Positions 6,773 to 10,102 of a DNA stretch of 10,102 bases are shown piece by piece; the stretch's first letter is position 1, and the number at the start of each line of letters is the position of its first letter. Under the pieces are notes generated by a model. The model did no database searches, was not told the origin of the DNA, and was given only the letters and a program-made list of their open reading frames with translations. Both the position numbers and the translations under genes were made by a program. Origin of the DNA: Endomicrobium sp. (GTDB taxonomy: Bacteria; Elusimicrobiota; Endomicrobiia; Endomicrobiales; Endomicrobiaceae); the NCBI GenBank assembly GCA_031264895.1, contig JAISDI010000121.1, positions 1 through 10,102 on the forward strand. The letters are read 5' to 3'.

Positions 6773-7402
6773 TTACTCATTAACAGTTGTCTTTTCGCCG
6801 TTCCATTCAAAAATTATTGAATATTTGCCTTTTATCCACGGCATATTTCCCAGCATTACCGTAAATTGTTGTTCGGCAAATTTTCTGGCCTGTACGTATA
6901 GGCCTCTGTTTTGTCTTGCTTTAAGTTCCATTGCGCTTTTATTTGCCAGTTGTATTGCATTTGCGTCTTTTAGCGTGTATCTGTTAAACAGGCTTGACCT
7001 TTCGTCGTATAAGCTGAAAGTTTCTGGATAAATTTCATGCGAGAGTATCGTTATTCTGGGCATATACATAATTATATTGTCATAAGTGATTTCTATTTTT
7101 ATATTTTCACAGTTGAAGCCCATTTTTATTGCGCCGTCTATAGTGTATATCGCTTTCTTCTCGGTTAAAGGGATGTCTACGCTAAAAAGTTTTGCGGCTT
7201 CGGAGTGCGTGATAACGGAAGTATAATGATAAACAAGGCTTGTGTATTCTGCGGCGGGCAGAATTTCTTTTACGGTTGCTTTTATGTCGGTTTTTGATTC
7301 TTTTTCTATGGCTTTTCCGCCGGCAAACTTGCTGCCTATAAAAATACCCGCGCCAAGCGTCAAAATCAAAACAAAAAGAACTACTGAATATTTTAGGTAC
7401 AT
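6773..7402 (-). CDS. Membrane-anchored DUF4230 family protein
   Basis: The 209-residue protein has one N-terminal membrane helix (about 5-26) with few charged residues before it, so the rest probably lies outside the cytoplasm. The remainder fits DUF4230: an ILPAAEYTSLVYHYT segment near 47-61, a YTIDGAIKMGFN stretch near 85-96, then alternating strand-like segments containing MPRITILSHEI. The C-terminal part has a helical, charged region followed by WIKGKYSIIFEW. No catalytic motif is visible and the family's function is unknown. Its ATG lies 2 bases past the murJ stop, and its AAGGAG site is inside murJ, so expression is coupled to the flippase. That hints at an envelope role but does not prove one. 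It is the last gene before the terminator at 6542-6595. Confidence 0.85.
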   Translation of the reverse strand: MYLKYSVVLFVLILTLGAGIFIGSKFAGGKAIEKESKTDIKATVKEILPAAEYTSLVYHYTSVITHSEAAKLFSVDIPLTEKKAIYTIDGAIKMGFNCENIKIEITYDNIIMYMPRITILSHEIYPETFSLYDERSSLFNRYTLKDANAIQLANKSAMELKARQNRGLYVQARKFAEQQFTVMLGNMPWIKGKYSIIFEWNGEKTTVNE

Positions 7403-7404
7403 TT

Positions 7405-8961
7405 TTATGTCTCCTTCGAAGTTTTTCTCTTAAAAATATGTAAAACAACGTCAAGTTCTTCAGATTTTAAAATTTTAGAAACTATGAAAAAAGCCGCTAT
7501 GCCCGCCAAAATTGCCGTCGGAACGGATATGAATACTATATCTGAAATTTTACACGCATACCATGCCGCAAAGCCTACTGCGCACGCCGACGCAAGAGAT
7601 TTTACTGCCGAAAACAGAATTTTTTTAAGGCCGAGTTTTCCTATCCGCTTTCTTAGATAAAGTATAAGCAAAAACATATTAAAATACGAGGCTAAAGCCG
7701 TTGAAAGAGCAAGCCCTCCCACTCCCATCGGATACATTAACAGCACGCATAAAACGACATGGAGCGTCATAGACCACACGGCTGTTTTTACCGGAGTTTT
7801 TGTGTCCTGAAAAGCATAAAAAGCATTTGCGAAAATTTTTGCCATAGCGTATGCCGGAAGCCCCAGCGAATAATAAAACAGAGCGCTGTTTGTCATTAAA
7901 GACGCAAGAGAATCGAATTTTCCCCTTTCAAATAAAAGCCGCACTATCGGCAAGCCGATAACCATAAGCCCAGCCGCTGCCGGAAGCAAAATAAATACGG
8001 TTGAACGCACCGAATAATTTAATGAATTTTTTAATGTAGTCATATCTTTCTGAGCGTACGCTTTTGACATTGCCGGAAGAGATACGCTTGCAAAAGCAAG
8101 CCCGAAAATTGCAAGAGGCATCTGCATAACTCTGTTTGAATAGTACAATGCCGTTATCGAACCGCTTGCAAGAAACGACGCGCATATAGTGTCCACAAAA
8201 CTGTTTATCTGGTCGACTGAAAGACCTATAAGAGAAGGTATCATAAGAAAAGCTATCTTTTTTATGCCGGGGTGTTTGAGGTCAAAATTAAATTTTAAAT
8301 GCCAGCCAAGACTTTTAAGATTGGGGTACTGTATCAAAAAATGGAACAGTCCGCCGGCGATAACGCTTATTGCCAAACCTTTTATCTGATTTCCGGAACT
8401 TAGCAAAGGCGCTAAAGCAAGCATATAACCGATTTCAGAAACGCTCAAGGCTGAAGGAGCAAGAGCCGGCAAAAAGAAAGAATACAGCGTATTTAAAATA
8501 GCAAGAAGAAAAGCGGCCAAACATATAAACAAAACAAAAGGAAACATCAGCCTTGTAAGCTCTATAGTAAGCTGCATTTTTTCAGGGTCGCCGGTAAATC
8601 CCCATGCGATAATTTTTACAAGAAGAGGCGCAAAAAACATGCCCATAACCGACACGACAAGCAAAACCAAAACCAGCGCCGTAAAAACCGCATTTAAAAA
8701 TTTCTGCGTCTCGCTTTTTTCTTTTGTATGAAGGTATTGGCTGAAAACCGGAATAAACGCCGCCGAAAACGAGCCTTCGCCTAAAAGCCTTCTAAAAAGA
8801 TTAGGTATGCGGAAAGCCGCGTAAAAAGCGTCGGCAAATATGCCCGCGCCGAATAAATTGGCGACAAGCATATCTCTGATATAGCCCAATATGCGCGAAA
8901 GCGCAGTGCCGAAAGCCGTTTTCCCTGCATTACCGGCAAGCTGTTTGTATTCTTTTTCCAT
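7405..8961 (-). CDS. murJ: MurJ (MviN), lipid II flippase
   Basis: MurJ flips the undecaprenyl-linked peptidoglycan precursor lipid II across the inner membrane for cell wall synthesis. The 518-residue protein is almost entirely hydrophobic, consistent with the 14 helices of the MOP-superfamily fold, and its length is normal. The N-terminal signature is intact: SRILGYIRDMLVANLFG (22-38), DAFYAAFRIPNLFRRL (44-59) and GEGSFSAAFIPVF (61-73). R23, R29, D44, R57 and R58 have the spacing of charged residues reported as important in E. coli MurJ. The conserved stretch SVDQINSFVDT and the following ALYYSNRVMQMPLAIFG are also present. The ATG has AAAGG 6 bases upstream, overlapping the end of miaA, so the two genes are coupled. 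Identification rests on strong family resemblance along the full length. Confidence 0.95.
   Translation of the reverse strand: MEKEYKQLAGNAGKTAFGTALSRILGYIRDMLVANLFGAGIFADAFYAAFRIPNLFRRLLGEGSFSAAFIPVFSQYLHTKEKSETQKFLNAVFTALVLVLLVVSVMGMFFAPLLVKIIAWGFTGDPEKMQLTIELTRLMFPFVLFICLAAFLLAILNTLYSFFLPALAPSALSVSEIGYMLALAPLLSSGNQIKGLAISVIAGGLFHFLIQYPNLKSLGWHLKFNFDLKHPGIKKIAFLMIPSLIGLSVDQINSFVDTICASFLASGSITALYYSNRVMQMPLAIFGLAFASVSLPAMSKAYAQKDMTTLKNSLNYSVRSTVFILLPAAAGLMVIGLPIVRLLFERGKFDSLASLMTNSALFYYSLGLPAYAMAKIFANAFYAFQDTKTPVKTAVWSMTLHVVLCVLLMYPMGVGGLALSTALASYFNMFLLILYLRKRIGKLGLKKILFSAVKSLASACAVGFAAWYACKISDIVFISVPTAILAGIAAFFIVSKILKSEELDVVLHIFKRKTSKET
7411..7416 (-). promoter_or_regulatory. Ribosome binding site of the DUF4230 gene inside murJ
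   Basis: The minus strand reads AAGGAG, 8 bases before the ATG at 7402. It lies within the last codons of murJ, whose stop codon (7407-7405) falls between site and start. This arrangement typically couples translation of two neighbouring genes. Confidence 0.7.
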
Positions 8962-8970
8962 GTTTAACCT

Positions 8971-9852
8971 TTAAAAACCTTTTATAAATTCCGTATCCGG
9001 CTGGCGTCTGAACCATGTATTTTGTCTTTTTGCATAATGCCTTGTATCTCTTGAAAATTTTTCAAGCGCTTCGTTTTTTGAAATTTCACCGTCCAAATAC
9101 CGCACAATATGCCTATAGCCTATTGCGCTCAAAGCCGGACAATTTTTTTCAAACCCCATCTGCAAAACCTTTTGTGTTTCTTCTATCATTCCTTTTAAAA
9201 ACATATTTTCACAGCGTTTATTTATTCTTTCGTATAAAATTTTATTTTCTACCGATATGCAGTAATGTTTAAAATCGTATCTCGGGCTGGTAGGTTTAAA
9301 GTGTTCGGACATGGTTTTTCCGGACAAAATATTTACTTCAAGCGCTCTTAAAAGTCTTTGCGGGTTTTTTTCATTTTTTTGAGCGGATTGCGGATCGAGC
9401 TTTAAAAGCGCGTCATATTGTTCTTGGGCAGTTTTCAATTTTAATTCTTTTCTCAAATTTTCATCGGCGGCGGGCATTTCGTTAAGCCCGTAGAGTAAAG
9501 CCTTTATATAAAAGCCCGTGCCGCCCGCAACTATCGGAGTTTTTCCTTTTTTAGCAATTTTTTCAATTGCAGCGTCGGCATCTCTTACAAACTCCGCCGC
9601 GCTGTAAGTTTCGGACGGTTCAATCAAATCCGTAATATGCTGAACAATTCCTGAAATTTCCCTTAGTCCGTTTTCTAAAAGAACTCCTTCTTTATTAGCT
9701 CCAACGTCAAGATATTTGTAAACCTGCCTTGAATCGCAGGAAACAATCTCGCCATTTTCCTTTTTGCACATATCAACGGCTGCGCTTGTTTTCCCGCTTG
9801 CCGTTGCCCCTGATATAACTATTATTTTTTTCATTGGCGTAATTGAAGACAT
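8971..9852 (-). CDS. miaA: tRNA dimethylallyltransferase MiaA
   Basis: MiaA transfers a dimethylallyl group from DMAPP to N6 of A37 in tRNAs that read codons starting with U, which helps decoding. The 293-residue protein has normal length. The P-loop GATASGKT (15-22) binds the substrate's pyrophosphate. DSRQVY (40-45) is the family signature with the conserved aspartate. Further conserved pieces are GGTGFYIKALLYG, NPQRLLRALEV and the C-terminal DTRHYAKRQNTWFRR. Two starts are possible: ATG at 9852 or ATG at 9834 (MKKIIVISG, closer to most relatives). Neither has a clear ribosome binding site. The candidate promoter at 9866-9893 would give leaders of about 7 or 25 bases. The stop is 9 bases before murJ. 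Function is certain on sequence grounds; only the start is open. Confidence 0.95.
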   Translation of the reverse strand: MSSITPMKKIIVISGATASGKTSAAVDMCKKENGEIVSCDSRQVYKYLDVGANKEGVLLENGLREISGIVQHITDLIEPSETYSAAEFVRDADAAIEKIAKKGKTPIVAGGTGFYIKALLYGLNEMPAADENLRKELKLKTAQEQYDALLKLDPQSAQKNEKNPQRLLRALEVNILSGKTMSEHFKPTSPRYDFKHYCISVENKILYERINKRCENMFLKGMIEETQKVLQMGFEKNCPALSAIGYRHIVRYLDGEISKNEALEKFSRDTRHYAKRQNTWFRRQPDTEFIKGF

Positions 9853-9865
9853 TTAAAAAAAATCC

Positions 9866-9893
9866 ATGATATCTTTTTGTTTTCAGCTGTAAA
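9866..9893 (-). promoter_or_regulatory. Candidate promoter of the miaA-murJ-DUF4230 operon
   Basis: The minus strand carries TTTACA (9893-9888), a 16-base spacer and TATCAT (9871-9866). Both boxes match the sigma-70 consensus in five of six positions. Transcription would begin near 9859. It lies after the stop of the partial frame at the right edge, which fits an operon starting at miaA. Confidence 0.45.
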
Positions 9894-9906
9894 TTGCCCG
9901 TTGGGT

Positions 9907-10102
9907 TTATTTAAAAGCTATAAAGATAACGGCTACGACGACCACCCCGTCAGATACTGCGTATCTGCCACCCCTCCGTAGAGGGGATTGTTCTAAAATT
10001 GGATATATTAAAATATCCTGTTCAGATTTCCTAGTAAATCTCTGTTTATAAATAAATCCATTGTTATTTGTATCATCTCTATACTCTTGCTGTAACCTTT
10101 CG
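9907..10102 (-). CDS. Possible C-terminal end of an unidentified protein (runs off the right edge)
   Basis: A minus-strand frame is open from the window edge for 64 codons to a TAA at 9909-9907. The first roughly 38 codons (ERLQQEYRDD..., ...YKQRFTRKSEQ...) have a plausible, charged protein-like composition that I do not recognise. The last roughly 26 codons are supplied by the double-hairpin repeat at 9951-9986 and its flanks, giving PLRRGGRYAVSDG and then VVVVAVIFIAFK. The repeat may have replaced the natural end of the gene. Chance openness cannot be excluded for so short a frame. Confidence 0.3.
   Translation of the reverse strand, partial: ERLQQEYRDDTNNNGFIYKQRFTRKSEQDILIYPILEQSPLRRGGRYAVSDGVVVVAVIFIAFK
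9951..9986. repeat. Double-hairpin palindromic repeat
   Basis: Two perfect hairpins lie 3 bases apart: CAGATAC/GTATCTG (9951-9957 with 9961-9967, 3-base loop) and CCCCTC/GAGGGG (9971-9976 with 9981-9986, CGTA loop). They are preceded by ACGACGACCACCCCGTC. This composition resembles dispersed intergenic repeats found in many bacterial genomes. Weaker palindromes follow at 10001-10018 (GGATAT/ATATCC) and 10024-10041 (AGATTT/AAATCT). No T-run marks a terminator on either strand. Confidence 0.55.

Noticed and set aside
1..10102. CRISPR array, tRNA, rRNA or transposase
   Set aside because: No regularly spaced direct repeats, no tRNA- or rRNA-like segments and no transposase-like protein are visible in the window.

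Overview
The window looks like bacterial chromosome with modest G+C. Every gene I can support lies on the minus strand, so transcription runs from the right edge towards position 1. The standard code fits: TGA ends uvrC and the AAA ATPase gene and does not occur inside the reading frames. The housekeeping genes (miaA, murJ, uvrC) are too widespread to fix a phylum. The A+T-rich style, the many intergenic hairpins and the compact minus-strand operons remind me of Elusimicrobiota (Endomicrobium-like), but this is an impression and not a demonstrated assignment.

In transcription order, the right edge (9907-10102) holds the possible end of an unidentified reading frame that runs through a double-hairpin repeat. 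A tight three-gene cluster follows: miaA (tRNA dimethylallyltransferase), murJ (lipid II flippase) and a membrane-anchored DUF4230 protein, with gaps of 9 and 2 bases. A candidate promoter precedes miaA.

A 263-base gap (6510-6772) then separates the cluster from a large gene. It holds the most intriguing non-coding structure here. A 10-bp inverted repeat encloses a set of nested, mutually exclusive stems, and the last stem looks like an intrinsic terminator about 30 bases upstream of the next start codon. The gene downstream (4269-6509) encodes a single-chain protein with an HsdR-N-like PD-(D/E)XK domain followed by a DNA amino-methyltransferase domain (motifs DSFGGSG and TDPPYG). It is probably a stand-alone restriction-modification or defence protein.

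Behind it, a TTGAAA-N17-TATAAT promoter sits in a 33-bp box. A roughly 400-base palindrome-rich stretch without a credible gene follows, then an internally duplicated five-helix membrane protein whose end overlaps uvrC by 14 bases. The UvrC is only 430 residues long. It keeps the nuclease domains, the cysteine cluster and the UVR motif, but lacks most of the segment between the UVR motif and the RNase H-like domain, and the C-terminal helix-hairpin-helix tail. A second copy of the 33-bp promoter box (31 of 33 identical) lies just after uvrC and serves an AAA ATPase of the AAA_14/DUF4143 type. The left 197 bases are a chain of small hairpins.

Functionally, the window combines two housekeeping groups (tRNA modification with envelope assembly; excision repair with a membrane protein) and two accessory genes (the nuclease-methyltransferase and the DUF4143 ATPase). 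No CRISPR array, rRNA, tRNA or recognisable transposase is visible.
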